Below, piece after piece: positions 1-9,657 of a DNA stretch of 61,757 nucleotides (position 1 is its first letter; each line of letters starts with the position of its first letter). The DNA is from Opitutia bacterium (GTDB taxonomy: Bacteria; Verrucomicrobiota; Verrucomicrobiia; Opitutales; Opitutaceae): the NCBI GenBank assembly GCA_947474365.1, contig CANJIU010000054.1:1-61757 (forward strand). Reading direction: 5' to 3'. Under the pieces are notes generated by a model. It did no database searches. It saw nothing but the letters and a program-made list of their open reading frames with translations, and was not told where the DNA came from. A program made the translations under genes and the position numbers.

Positions 1-16
1 AACGCAAATATACGAC

Positions 17-51
17 AAAAACCCGTCCCTCCCGCCGTGCTCCGCACGGCG
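17..51 (-). terminator. GC-rich hairpin downstream of the PLD gene
   Basis: On the minus strand, a perfect 8-bp stem (positions 33-40 with 44-51) closes a 3-base loop. It is followed, after 11 bases, by a run of five T (17-21 read on the minus strand). It lies about 120 bp beyond the stop of the phospholipase-D-like gene and would end that transcript. The gap between stem and T-run is longer than in a classical intrinsic terminator, so this is tentative. Confidence 0.35.
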
Positions 52-54
52 CTC

Positions 55-142
55 AGCAGCCCGTCAGAGTTGGGCCTCCCGTCGCCGGAAAAATTTTGGA
101 AAATCACCCCCAAGCCTGATTTTCCAAGTCCGACGGGCTGCT
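55..142. repeat. Nested inverted-repeat element (REP/MITE-like)
   Basis: Outer arms at 55-73 and 124-142 are 19 bp each and match at 17 of 19 positions when one is reverse-complemented. Inside lies a second perfect inverted repeat of 9 bp (GGAAAATCA with TGATTTTCC) that overlaps the start of the right arm. The whole can fold into a long cruciform just after the stop of the neighbouring minus-strand gene. It may be a non-autonomous mobile repeat, a REP-like element or part of a termination region. Only one copy is visible here, so mobility is an inference. Confidence 0.55.
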
Positions 143-167
143 AGTCGCGGATGACACATCAAAGCCT

Positions 168-1370
168 CTATCGGCTGTTTCGCATCTGGCGGCGTGCAAG
201 CCAAGGATCGAGGTGGGCCAATAGAAAACGTGCCCAAGTCCCCTTCAGACGTAGGAACCATGTTTGGGTGCGGCGCCATTCTGGCAGCTTGATTTCGATC
301 GCCCGGCCTTGGTCCTCGCTAAAAAACGTCCAAGCTCCGGCCGCGAGATGCGGGTCCTTGAAGTGAACCATCAGTTCGTAATTGATACCGAGGGATCGGG
401 CGTCGAGGTTGGACGTTCCAGCAAAAACGGAGTTGTCAATGATGGCGAGCTTCGTGTGCAGGATTTGAGGCTGATATTCCCAGATTCGGATTCCGGCTTT
501 TAAGAGCGAGCCATACCGACTGCGTGCGGCTAATTGCGCCAGAGGGACATCCGTTTTCCCGGCAAGAAGGAGTTCGACGGTGCCGCCACGGCGTGCGACC
601 CGGTGTAGCGCTCGCCGCAGTCGAAAATTTGGGATGAAATACGCTGAGGCAATGCGCACGTGCGTCGCCGTGCTGAGTGATTTGAGGAGCTGCCGGCGGA
701 ACTGGTTCCGCACCAGGCGCGGGCCGCTGAACAACACCGGTCCCGGGCGGCGGAAGAACAGTGGCCATCGCAGCGATCTGTTTCGGATGCGACGCAGCAG
801 CCAATGCCGCAGCCTATGGTCATGAAATAGATTGTCGAAAGATTCGGTCAGCTGTTGCAGCGCCTCGGGCTGCCAGAGTTCAACGCCGAGGTCGCGCCAA
901 CCGCGTGTGACTCCGTCACCGTCGTATTCTGCGCCGATGTTAAAACCTCCGACCACTGCCACCGTATCGTCGACAACGAGCAGTTTGCGGTGATTGCGGA
1001 GCGAGAAGGCCCTCAACGTGAATGGATTAAAGACTCGTGCGCGACCTCCGGCCGCCTCGAGCTCGCGCCAGTAGTCGGCGGGTAACGCGGCCGAACCAAA
1101 TCCGTCCACCAAGACCTGGACCTTCACGCCGGACGAGGCGGCGCGCGACAGAGCAGCGCGAAAACGCTGGCCGACGACGTCGTCCCGCCAGATGTAGGTC
1201 TCGCAGCGGATCGAGGTGCGGGCTCCCCCGATCAATTCCAGCATGCGCCGGTAGCCAATTTCCGCGGTGGCCAGCCAGCAGGCGACGTTCGGATTCGAGG
1301 GGCTGGGGCTCAACGGTTGCCGGATTCCAAATTTCGACCGGTTACTTCCAATGCCCGGTCGATGCGCCAT
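168..1370 (-). CDS. Phospholipase D-like / cardiolipin synthase family protein
   Basis: This 400-residue protein has two HKD motifs: H127-K129-D134 (HRKLLVVD) followed by GGFNIG, and H305-K307-D312 (HTKLAIID) followed by GTSNLDARS. Two HKD motifs in one chain define the PLD superfamily, and the GG(F)NIG and (S)NLDARS signatures are those of bacterial cardiolipin synthases (ClsB-like), which join two phosphatidylglycerols or PG and PE at the inner membrane. I see no N-terminal membrane segment, unlike ClsA. The ATG at 1370 overlaps the end of the upstream metalloprotease gene by 61 bp. A TTG at 1313 overlaps that stop codon as TTGA and is a credible alternative start, losing 19 residues before homology begins. 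Both genes are probably co-transcribed. The family call is firm; the substrate is not. Confidence 0.85.
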   Translation of the reverse strand: MAHRPGIGSNRSKFGIRQPLSPSPSNPNVACWLATAEIGYRRMLELIGGARTSIRCETYIWRDDVVGQRFRAALSRAASSGVKVQVLVDGFGSAALPADYWRELEAAGGRARVFNPFTLRAFSLRNHRKLLVVDDTVAVVGGFNIGAEYDGDGVTRGWRDLGVELWQPEALQQLTESFDNLFHDHRLRHWLLRRIRNRSLRWPLFFRRPGPVLFSGPRLVRNQFRRQLLKSLSTATHVRIASAYFIPNFRLRRALHRVARRGGTVELLLAGKTDVPLAQLAARSRYGSLLKAGIRIWEYQPQILHTKLAIIDNSVFAGTSNLDARSLGINYELMVHFKDPHLAAGAWTFFSEDQGRAIEIKLPEWRRTQTWFLRLKGTWARFLLAHLDPWLARRQMRNSR

Positions 1371-3913
1371 GACAGGTAGCGGCGATGGTTGAAGGTGGCG
1401 GCGTCCATCCGAGCGCCATCTTGCCGGGAGTACTCGCGAATTGTCTGAAACTGGGCCCAGACGGCGGCCAAGGCGAGGTGGTCAAACCGGCCGGAGCGAC
1501 CGTCGGAGCCGATGATGTCGATTAGTCGCTTTGTGTATTCGGCCTGAAGGTCGCGGCGCAGTGAGTTCACGTTGCCATTGCGATCGGCGTGAAAAATCGC
1601 CCCGGTCAGGGCGTCAAGCATCTCGCCGGGAGAATAACCCCCGCCGTAAAGCGCGGAATCCGACAGCCGAGAAAGGGTCTTGGCGTTCAACAGGTGATCC
1701 AGGGCGGCGGCTGGGACTCGCATCAGGTGCTGGTGGACCGGCAGGTCCTCGTTCTTGTCGGAGAACTCAAAGCCACGCCGCACCAGCCGCGCGTGTGCCA
1801 GTAATTTGTCCGGCGCGGGGACCGCGTTTGGGGCGAAGACCTTCTCGGCCAGGGTCCGCATGGCGCGGCGTTGCAACTCGGCCGGAACGGGCGTGAGCGG
1901 TTGGGGGGCGTTGGCCTGGCCGGGGGCGGCGCGCTCGACCAGCACGCCACCGATGTAGCGGGAAATTACCCGCGCCGACGTGGCTTGTTCCCCGGTTAGA
2001 ATCATATAGGCGTCACGCAGTTCGTGATACGAGCCATTGTCGCCGGTGTAGCGATCAAGCGCGCCGCCCATGGTCTTTTTCACCCGGTCGATGCGTTCGG
2101 CCGCATAGGTGACGGCATCGTTCGACATGTCGTTGATCATGACGCGTGGATCGATGCCCCGGCCGGGGCTGCGCATGTCGTCCGCATCGTTGCCGAAGGC
2201 GAGCGCGGGTTCCACGCTGCGGGCGAGGAGTGCTTTCCGAACGTCCGCGTCCCGCACCTTTTCGCTGTAGCCAAATTCAATCGCCCACAGGTCGTACGGC
2301 CCGGGACCAGTGGTGTAGAACTGGCCTTGCTTCACGCCGACCGGAGCGAGGTTCACCGCTGGGTAGTCCATCACCGATCCGATCAGTCCCACTTGCTGGG
2401 TCAGCGCCGGGTCATGCACCTGTCTCGAATCGTGCAGTTGGCTGGCCTTCATGTTGTGATTCAGCCCGAGCGTGTGGCCCAATTCGTGAATCACGAGGTA
2501 GTAAAGTCCCTCCTTGAGCAGGCGGTTTTTGTCGACGTCCGGCGCTCCGTCGAGTTTCAGCGCGTGGGTGCCGGCCAGCATCGTCGCATGCAGTTGTTCG
2601 GAAAGCGCGCACAGCGGACGTCCCGAAATGGTGTCTGACTCTGCCGTTTCTTGGTAGAGTTGGTCGTATTTGATCCGGTTGGTGACAAACGTCCATTCGA
2701 GCATGATGTCTGCCCCGATGATCTGACCCGTGCGTGGATTGACGAAGCTCGGACCGTAACCGCCAAACGGCGGGTTGGGCGAACTCGTCCAGCGGAGCAC
2801 GTTGTAGCGAATATCACCGGCGTCCCATTTCGCATCGTCGGGCTGCTCCTGCACCACCAGTGCGTTGGAAAATCCGGCCTTCAGAAACGCCTTGTTCCAT
2901 TGCAGCGCGGCATCGCGAATCGTCGGTCTCAGTTCCTTGGGTGTGGTGTTCTCGATCCACCAGGTGATCGGCTCGACGGGGTCGCTGATGGCCGCGGTCG
3001 GATCCTTTTTCTTCAGATGCCAGCGGTGGATGAGATCGCGATAGGGTGTGGCCGACGTGCTGGTCATGTCGGTGGATCGGGTCGAAAAATATCCGATGCG
3101 TTCATCGTCGAAGCGCGGTTGGTAGTCGTTCTTCGGCATCGCGATGAGGCTGTATTGCAGGAGGAGGGAGACGTAGCGGGGATCGGTGACATCGTCGTCG
3201 GTCCGGCCGGTCGGGGCCTTCTCCTCGTAGACGTACTCGACGACAAAATCGCTGTTGGCCGGGTAATTCCGGATCGCGGCAAACCGGGTCTTGTCGGCCG
3301 AGAGTTTGCCGAGCGAAAAGCGGGTGGAGTCCTTCTTCTCCGGATCAGAGGGCTTCACCTGATGAAGATTATCAGTGAGAAAAAGGCCGTCTGCCTCGAT
3401 GAGGGCGAACCCGGCCTTCTCGTCCTCCGCGACGATTTTCTGCACGGTGAGTGTCGCGTCGGAGATGTTGGCCTTGCTCGCGCGGCTCAAAGGGGAGGCC
3501 GGGTCGAAGTAGAACGAGGTGTTGCGGGCAACGAGGGAGATCTTGTCGTAGTCGCGACGGAAGGCGATCACCCGCTGATCCCGGTAGTTGCCGCGGAAGT
3601 GGCCGACGCCCGCTACGCCGTTTTCGGTGTAGGCGAAAAGGATGAACTCCTGGTCCATCTGAGCCCGCGTAATTTGGAGATGGGTCTTGCCTGTCTTCCG
3701 GTCACGGTAAACCGGAAACAATCCGTCGATTTTATCCGCGGATTTCGTGAACGCCGCGATCGTCTTCTTCTTGTCCTTGTCGTCTGTTTTTTCGGTCGGT
3801 TTCGAACAGGCGGGCAGGAGTAGCCCGAGCGCGAGAAGATTCAGCACTCGAAGGAAACGAAGGGCGATCGGGAGCGGACCGGCAATTTGTGGCATGGCAC
3901 GACGGGGGTTCAT
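1310..3913 (-). CDS. Lipoprotein zinc-dependent metalloprotease (DUF5117/DUF4953-like)
   Basis: The chain is about 867 residues long. A signal peptide ends in a lipobox LLPAC (Cys near residue 36), so the mature protein should be lipid-anchored in the envelope. The catalytic zinc motif HELGHTLGLNHN sits near residues 476-487, giving the HExxHxxGxxH signature of metzincin-type proteases. The Asn after the third His and the long N-terminal part rich in beta strands fit the DUF5117/DUF4953 zinc metalloproteases common in Bacteroidota and Verrucomicrobiota. In-frame ATGs lie at 4009, 3913 and 3895. I chose 3913 because it gives a normal signal-peptide length; 3895 would also work. The downstream phospholipase-D gene overlaps its end. 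The substrate is unknown. Confidence 0.85.
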   Translation of the reverse strand: MNPRRAMPQIAGPLPIALRFLRVLNLLALGLLLPACSKPTEKTDDKDKKKTIAAFTKSADKIDGLFPVYRDRKTGKTHLQITRAQMDQEFILFAYTENGVAGVGHFRGNYRDQRVIAFRRDYDKISLVARNTSFYFDPASPLSRASKANISDATLTVQKIVAEDEKAGFALIEADGLFLTDNLHQVKPSDPEKKDSTRFSLGKLSADKTRFAAIRNYPANSDFVVEYVYEEKAPTGRTDDDVTDPRYVSLLLQYSLIAMPKNDYQPRFDDERIGYFSTRSTDMTSTSATPYRDLIHRWHLKKKDPTAAISDPVEPITWWIENTTPKELRPTIRDAALQWNKAFLKAGFSNALVVQEQPDDAKWDAGDIRYNVLRWTSSPNPPFGGYGPSFVNPRTGQIIGADIMLEWTFVTNRIKYDQLYQETAESDTISGRPLCALSEQLHATMLAGTHALKLDGAPDVDKNRLLKEGLYYLVIHELGHTLGLNHNMKASQLHDSRQVHDPALTQQVGLIGSVMDYPAVNLAPVGVKQGQFYTTGPGPYDLWAIEFGYSEKVRDADVRKALLARSVEPALAFGNDADDMRSPGRGIDPRVMINDMSNDAVTYAAERIDRVKKTMGGALDRYTGDNGSYHELRDAYMILTGEQATSARVISRYIGGVLVERAAPGQANAPQPLTPVPAELQRRAMRTLAEKVFAPNAVPAPDKLLAHARLVRRGFEFSDKNEDLPVHQHLMRVPAAALDHLLNAKTLSRLSDSALYGGGYSPGEMLDALTGAIFHADRNGNVNSLRRDLQAEYTKRLIDIIGSDGRSGRFDHLALAAVWAQFQTIREYSRQDGARMDAATFNHRRYLSWRIDRALEVTGRNLESGNR

Positions 3914-4104
3914 GGGCGTGATTCGAACCGTGAACATGGGGTGAGCGAAGCGGGACTTCGGGCTCCGGACAAGCCGGGATGTCCGCCCCGTCCGTGCATC
4001 CCGCCCCATGATTGATGGAATGGCCTAGCCTGGGATGAGTTAGGTCCCACCCTGCGACGCGACGGCGTAATGCATCGTGTTCGGTGCGGTCTGGGACTAT
4101 TCTC

Positions 4105-4122
4105 CGGGCCGCAGCGGGCCCG
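4105..4122 (+). promoter_or_regulatory. Leader hairpin upstream of rpmI
   Basis: A 6-bp all-GC stem (4105-4110 with 4117-4122, 6-base loop) is followed directly by an A/T-rich stretch (TATTAATAATTT). It lies 71 bp before the L35 start. Ribosomal-protein leaders often contain attenuators or repressor-binding hairpins, so this may be one; the shape also fits a weak terminator of an upstream transcript. Confidence 0.25.
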
Positions 4123-4193
4123 TATTAATAATTTCAATGCGTCGCTGCGGGGTCCGTTCGTTCCATCGCGCTCCCATCGCCTGAAATTTTCCA

Positions 4194-4388
4194 ATGCAAA
4201 AAACCAAAAAATCCGTCGCCAAGCGTTTCAAACTGACCGCCACAGGCAAACTCGTCCGGCGCACGCCGGGGTTCCGCCACTTGCTGGGGGCCAAGAGCAC
4301 CAAGTCGAAACGCCGGGCCACCCGGGATAAACTGGTCGCTCCCGGCCACGCGGCACCGCTCATCCGCTGCCTGCCGTTCGGGCTCTGA
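4194..4388 (+). CDS. rpmI: 50S ribosomal protein L35
   Basis: This 64-residue basic protein has the typical L35 pattern: start MQKTKKSVAKRFKLTATGK, then RRTPGFRHLL and a lysine-rich KSTKSKRR segment. It is a late-assembling protein of the large ribosomal subunit. The length matches the family (about 64-66 residues). Most bacteria carry it in an infC-rpmI-rplT cluster, but here neither infC nor rplT is adjacent. The gene is flanked by a divergent metalloprotease and a convergent small gene. The start ATG has no Shine-Dalgarno match upstream. Confidence 0.95.
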   Translation: MQKTKKSVAKRFKLTATGKLVRRTPGFRHLLGAKSTKSKRRATRDKLVAPGHAAPLIRCLPFGL

Positions 4389-4398
4389 GATCTCCGAC

Positions 4399-4423
4399 GC
4401 GTCCCGTCGGGCCGGCGGGACGC
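4399..4423. terminator. Bidirectional GC-rich hairpin between convergent genes
   Basis: A perfect 8-bp stem (GCGTCCCG at 4399-4406 with its complement at 4416-4423), extendable by two pairs, lies 10 bp after the rpmI stop and 10 bp from the end of the convergent small gene. There is no T-tract on either strand, so it would be a weak or factor-assisted terminator. Confidence 0.4.
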
Positions 4424-4433
4424 GCGTCAGTGA

Positions 4434-4682
4434 TCACGCCGCCGACTCGAGCGCGAGGGGCACCGCATACGTACGCAGGTGCTGGTCGACGGCGATCATG
4501 TCCTCCTCATCGGTTGGTTTGGCTTCAAAGCCCCGCCGGTCGGAGCGGATCAGATACGCGTTTAGCCAGGCCACAATCGGGTCCCGGCGCGGAATTGCGA
4601 TCAAGGGCGAGCCATTGAGATCGGCGAGCAGCGAGCGCGCGCGGACTTGGCTGGCTTTCTGGTCAGAGAGAATGTCTTTCAT
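4434..4682 (-). CDS. Hypothetical 82-residue protein downstream of groL
   Basis: I recognise no family. The ATG-started frame encodes 82 residues with no signal peptide or membrane span; the middle (IPRRDPIVAWLNAYLIRSD) looks helical and the tail is acidic then hydrophobic. A longer frame continues upstream into groL, but that part has the composition of a shadow frame, so 4682 is the likely start; a GTG 21 bp earlier is possible. It follows groL by about 130 bp on the same strand and may be read through from the groSL promoter. It converges on rpmI. Confidence 0.55.
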   Translation of the reverse strand: MKDILSDQKASQVRARSLLADLNGSPLIAIPRRDPIVAWLNAYLIRSDRRGFEAKPTDEEDMIAVDQHLRTYAVPLALESAA

Positions 4683-4813
4683 GGCTTGATGAATCCAAAT
4701 CACGCCACCCGGCGCGTGGGCGCTTGAGAGTGGCCCACGGCCAGCGGCCGCGGGTCCGATGGAACGCCGGGGCCTAAAACGCGCCCGGCGGAAGGGAGAG
4801 ACGGAGGTTCGAC

Positions 4814-6442
<1,629 letters not shown>

Positions 6443-6487
6443 GAAAAAAGTGTGTTGCGGTTAAAGTAAGGATGAAGAAGGACGTGC

Positions 6488-6784
6488 TCAGCCGAGGATG
6501 CCCAGCAGATCGTCTTCGCGGACAAGCGTGTATTTCTTGTTGTCGATCTTCACCTCGGAGCCGCCGTATTTTGCGACCAGCACCTTGTCGCCGACCTTTA
6601 CCTCGAAGGGGATGATCTTTCCGTCCTTGTCCTTCGCCCCGCTGCCGAGGGCGATGACCCGGGCCTCCTGCGGCTTTTCTTTGGCACTGTCCGGGATGAT
6701 GACGCCTCCACGAACCTGCTCTTTCTCCTCAATGTGCTCGATAAGGATGCGGTTGCCGACAGGGATGATTTTTGGATTGGCCAT
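6488..6784 (-). CDS. groS: Co-chaperonin GroES (Hsp10)
   Basis: This 98-residue protein has the GroES pattern: VGNRILIEHIEEKEQVRGGVI, then PDSAKEKPQEARVIALG, KVGDKVLVAKYGGSEVKID and an end in LVREDDLLGILG. The mobile loop that docks on GroEL is the EKEQVRGGVIIPD region. It caps the GroEL ring. First gene of the groSL operon; its promoter should lie in the 322-bp gap shared with the divergent acyl-carrier-protein operon. Confidence 0.97.
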   Translation of the reverse strand: MANPKIIPVGNRILIEHIEEKEQVRGGVIIPDSAKEKPQEARVIALGSGAKDKDGKIIPFEVKVGDKVLVAKYGGSEVKIDNKKYTLVREDDLLGILG

Positions 6785-7106
6785 GATAGGTTGTGATGCG
6801 AGCGGGACGAGTCACCGTAAGTTCTCGGCGAGTCGGCCATTCTAGGCCCGGCGGAGCCTTGGCGCGAATTCTATCGCTCTCAAACCCCGCGGACATCGGC
6901 AATGCGTTTGCCCGCCACCCGCTTCGGCGCTTCTTGTTTCAATGAATCCGTTTTCATTCGCTCGAATTCAAACGTTCTTCTGGCGCGCTTTGCCTGATGC
7001 ATCAGCGGGCCGGTGGGCGCGTGAAGAGATCCTTGCCACGACAGGCCTGATCTGGCTTCGACTCAGCTGACGGAAACATACCTGCGATTACCGCCAAAAT
7101 CTTGCG
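6785..7106. other. Intergenic region between divergent groSL and ACP operons
   Basis: These 322 bp must hold the promoters for groSL (leftward) and the acyl-carrier-protein operon (rightward). I looked for a CIRCE element (TTAGCACTC-N9-GAGTGCTAA) and saw none, so heat regulation through HrcA is not supported. No convincing -35/-10 pair, gene or repeat was recognised. Confidence 0.4.
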
Positions 7107-7487
7107 ATGATATCTCCTGCAACCTCCCGGCTCCGCGCCGCCGAATTGCTCCCGGGATTTGCCCCTGAAATCCCGGCTGCGTACATCGCGTTTGCTGAAT
7201 CGGGTGATCCGCGGAATCTCGACATCGTGGTCTTGGGTGTGCTGCGGTTTTACCTCGCCCACGCCCCCGCGCAACCGTTGGGAGAGATGGCCGGAAGCAC
7301 CCGGCTGATTGAGGATCTCGGGTGCGATTCGTTGACGATGATGGACACCGTCTTTCTCGTTGAAGGCCTTTTTGACATCAAATTGGATGATGCGAAACTG
7401 GCCAAAATGGTGACGCTCGACGATCTTCGCGAGCACTTGCGCGGGCACTTCAAGGGATCAGCGGTATCGCCGGGCGCCGCCAGCTGA
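7107..7487 (+). CDS. Acyl carrier protein
   Basis: This 126-residue protein carries the phosphopantetheine attachment signature D74-S75-L76 (LGCDSLTMMD), followed by the acidic helix typical of ACPs (VFLVEGLFDIKLDD) and a C-terminal TLDDLREHL. A 4'-phosphopantetheinyl transferase would load the prosthetic group on S75. It is longer than the housekeeping AcpP (about 78 residues) because of about 40 extra N-terminal residues, which suggests a dedicated, pathway-specific carrier. It is the first gene of a five-gene operon and lies 4 bp before the ketosynthase gene. Confidence 0.85.
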   Translation: MISPATSRLRAAELLPGFAPEIPAAYIAFAESGDPRNLDIVVLGVLRFYLAHAPAQPLGEMAGSTRLIEDLGCDSLTMMDTVFLVEGLFDIKLDDAKLAKMVTLDDLREHLRGHFKGSAVSPGAAS

Positions 7488-7491
7488 ACTC

Positions 7492-8763
7492 ATGCGAGTT
7501 CCCCGAGTTGTTGTCTCCGGCGTTGGGTTCGTCACCAGTATTGGCAATGATCGGGCCACGGTAGCGGCGAGTCTGCGCGAGCTTCGCTCCGGGATTGAGC
7601 GTTGGGATTTTCTTCCCGGATCCGAACTGGCGGTCAAGGTTGCCGGCACGATCAAGAATTTCGACACCTCGGGTCCCCAGTGGGCTTCGTGGCGCTGGCC
7701 CGATGGTTATCGTTTCACCAAGGAGGTGCTTCGTGGGATGCCACCGCATGGCCTCTATGCAATGTGTGCGATGGAGCAGGCGATCTCGGACTCCCGGCTG
7801 ACAGACGCGGAACTCACTTCGGAGGATACCGGCTTGTTTTGCGGGTCGGCTGGTTCGCCCCGCCAGATGCGGCAGTTCCTGAATCAAATCCATGAGTCGC
7901 GTGGCGACCGGGTTCATCCCATGGGGGTGGTGAGTTCGATTGCCGGCACGCTGAACTTCAACCTCGCGGCGCATTACAAAATTTGTGGTGCGGTGTCGGG
8001 GTTTGTCTCCGCGTGCGCCTCGACGACCCATGCGCTGGGCTACGCGTTCGATGAGATCAAGCTGTCGCGGCAGCGCCGGATGCTCATCGTGGGGGGAGAG
8101 GACCTGACCTGGGAGTCGATCTATCCCTTTCACGGCATGCGGGCGCTTTCCCGGCAGTCCGATCCGGCGCTCGCTTCGCGGCCCTTTGACCGTGACCGTG
8201 ATGGTTTTGTGGGCACGGGCGGTTCGGTGGCATTGGTGCTCGAGGATTACGAAACCGCATCCGCGCGTGGCGCGACAATTTACGCGGAAATGCTCGGCTG
8301 GGGGCAGGCGTCGGATGGACACAGTGTCGCGATCTCCGATCCCGATGGCCGCGGTTTGGCGCGGGCGATGCGCCGCGCGCTCGACTCCGCAGGCGTGAAG
8401 CCCGGCGAAATTGACTACGTGAACGCACACGCCACCTCCACGCCGACGGGCGACGCGTCGGAGGCGCGCGCCCTGAAGTCGGTGTTCGCCGACGGTGGTC
8501 ACCATCCCTATGTGAGCGGATTGAAGGCGCTGACGGGACACGGCCTTTCGATGGCCGGGGTGATGGAAACCGCGTTCTGTTCCCTTTGTCTGAGCGAGGG
8601 ATTCACGCCGGGAGCGGCCAACTTGCAGAACCCCGACCCGGTTTGCGAAGGACTGAATCTGCCGCGAGCGACCCTGCCGATCGCGCCCCGTTTGATTCTG
8701 AAGAACAGCAGCGGTTTTGGAGGCAGCAATGTCTCCCTCGTGCTGCGCCGTTGGGAAAAATAG
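7492..8763 (+). CDS. Beta-ketoacyl-ACP synthase family protein (KAS II / FabF-like)
   Basis: This 423-residue thiolase-fold condensing enzyme has the full Cys-His-His triad: C175 in VSACAS, H313 in NAHATSTPTGD and H350 in LTGHGLSMAG. This predicts decarboxylating Claisen condensation of an ACP-bound extender with an acyl chain; the intact Cys argues against a chain-length-factor or decarboxylase-only variant. The context is not the fatty-acid cluster (no fabD, fabG or fabH). It sits between a dedicated ACP and an alpha/beta hydrolase, pointing to a specialised lipid or polyketide-like product, an inference from neighbours. The ATG at 7492 leaves a 4-bp gap to the ACP stop. Confidence 0.9.
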   Translation: MRVPRVVVSGVGFVTSIGNDRATVAASLRELRSGIERWDFLPGSELAVKVAGTIKNFDTSGPQWASWRWPDGYRFTKEVLRGMPPHGLYAMCAMEQAISDSRLTDAELTSEDTGLFCGSAGSPRQMRQFLNQIHESRGDRVHPMGVVSSIAGTLNFNLAAHYKICGAVSGFVSACASTTHALGYAFDEIKLSRQRRMLIVGGEDLTWESIYPFHGMRALSRQSDPALASRPFDRDRDGFVGTGGSVALVLEDYETASARGATIYAEMLGWGQASDGHSVAISDPDGRGLARAMRRALDSAGVKPGEIDYVNAHATSTPTGDASEARALKSVFADGGHHPYVSGLKALTGHGLSMAGVMETAFCSLCLSEGFTPGAANLQNPDPVCEGLNLPRATLPIAPRLILKNSSGFGGSNVSLVLRRWEK

Positions 8764-8781
8764 TTGTCACGTTGCTACGAA

Positions 8782-9657
8782 ATGTCGCTCACGTTCGCGT
8801 TTCACACGCCCACCGAGGCACCGGCCACCCGGCCCGATACCGGCATTCTGATGCCGGGTCGAAACGGCAAGGCGGTCATCCTGATCCACGGACTGACGGG
8901 CACGCCGAACGAAATGCGTTCGGTGGCATGGTTTCTCAATTCGCAGGGGTACACCGTCACGTGCCCGCGGCTGGCGAACCATGGCGAACCGATGCATGTC
9001 CTCCGGTCGACGCGCTGGGAGGAATTCTATGCCACCGTCCGGCAGGCGTTCGACGCAATGCGGCCGGGCCATGACCGCGTGTTTGTTGGAGGCCTGTCGA
9101 TGGGCGCATTGCTCTCACTGCTGCTGGCGGCCGAATTTCAAGACGGCGTCGCCGGTGTGAGCTGCCTCTCTCCGACGCTGTTTTACGACGGCTGGAACGT
9201 GCCTTGGTACCACTTCTTGCTGCCGCTGGCGTCCCACACCTGGCTCAAGCACATCTGTTATTTCAAGGAGGACCCGCCCTACGGCTTGAAAAACGAACGG
9301 CTTCGCGAACGGGTGCACCAGTATTACCAGAAGGCCGACATTCACGACTTGGGGGAAGTTGATCGCTTCGGATATCCGTTTTTCCCGGCCCGCCTGTTGG
9401 GCGAACTGCGCGGCCTGGTCCGAAATCTGGAGGGGAAACTCGCCTCCGTTCACAGTCCCTGTCAGATCATCCAGGCTCGGCACGACGACGTCAGCAGCGT
9501 GCGCAACGCGACGCATATTCACGAACGGGTCGCTTCCCACCGCAAGGAGATCGTCTATCTCGAAGACTCCTACCACGTGATCACCGCTGACCAGGAGCGC
9601 GGCAAGGTGGCGAAGTGCATGCTCACATTTTTTGACGGAGGAACCGTCGGTGCCTGA
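8782..9657 (+). CDS. Alpha/beta hydrolase (carboxylesterase/thioesterase-like)
   Basis: The 291-residue protein has an oxyanion-hole motif ILIHGLTGTPNEM (residues 34-46), nucleophile elbow GLSMG (Ser106), acidic residue in ARHDDV (Asp235/236) and catalytic His in DSYHV (His265). The short lid and the HGLTGTP sequence resemble Est30/monoacylglycerol-lipase-type carboxylesterases. Next to an ACP and a ketosynthase it could release the acyl chain as a type II thioesterase or transfer it; that is inference. A TTG at 8764 would add six residues, but ATG 8782 is preferred. Its stop overlaps the next gene's start. Confidence 0.85.
   Translation: MSLTFAFHTPTEAPATRPDTGILMPGRNGKAVILIHGLTGTPNEMRSVAWFLNSQGYTVTCPRLANHGEPMHVLRSTRWEEFYATVRQAFDAMRPGHDRVFVGGLSMGALLSLLLAAEFQDGVAGVSCLSPTLFYDGWNVPWYHFLLPLASHTWLKHICYFKEDPPYGLKNERLRERVHQYYQKADIHDLGEVDRFGYPFFPARLLGELRGLVRNLEGKLASVHSPCQIIQARHDDVSSVRNATHIHERVASHRKEIVYLEDSYHVITADQERGKVAKCMLTFFDGGTVGA
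9637..9641 (+). promoter_or_regulatory. Shine-Dalgarno site of the HAD phosphatase gene
   Basis: GGAGG lies 8 bases before the GTG at 9650, inside the end of the hydrolase gene. It decides the start: the in-frame TTG at 9632 lies upstream of it. It is one of very few clear Shine-Dalgarno matches among the starts I examined in this window. Confidence 0.6.

Noticed and set aside
3917..3932. tRNA T-loop-like GGTTCGAATC on the minus strand
   Set aside because: The flanking bases do not form a T-stem, and there is no acceptor or anticodon arm.
6785..6900. CIRCE heat-shock operator upstream of groS
   Set aside because: No TTAGCACTC-N9-GAGTGCTAA or close variant found by eye.
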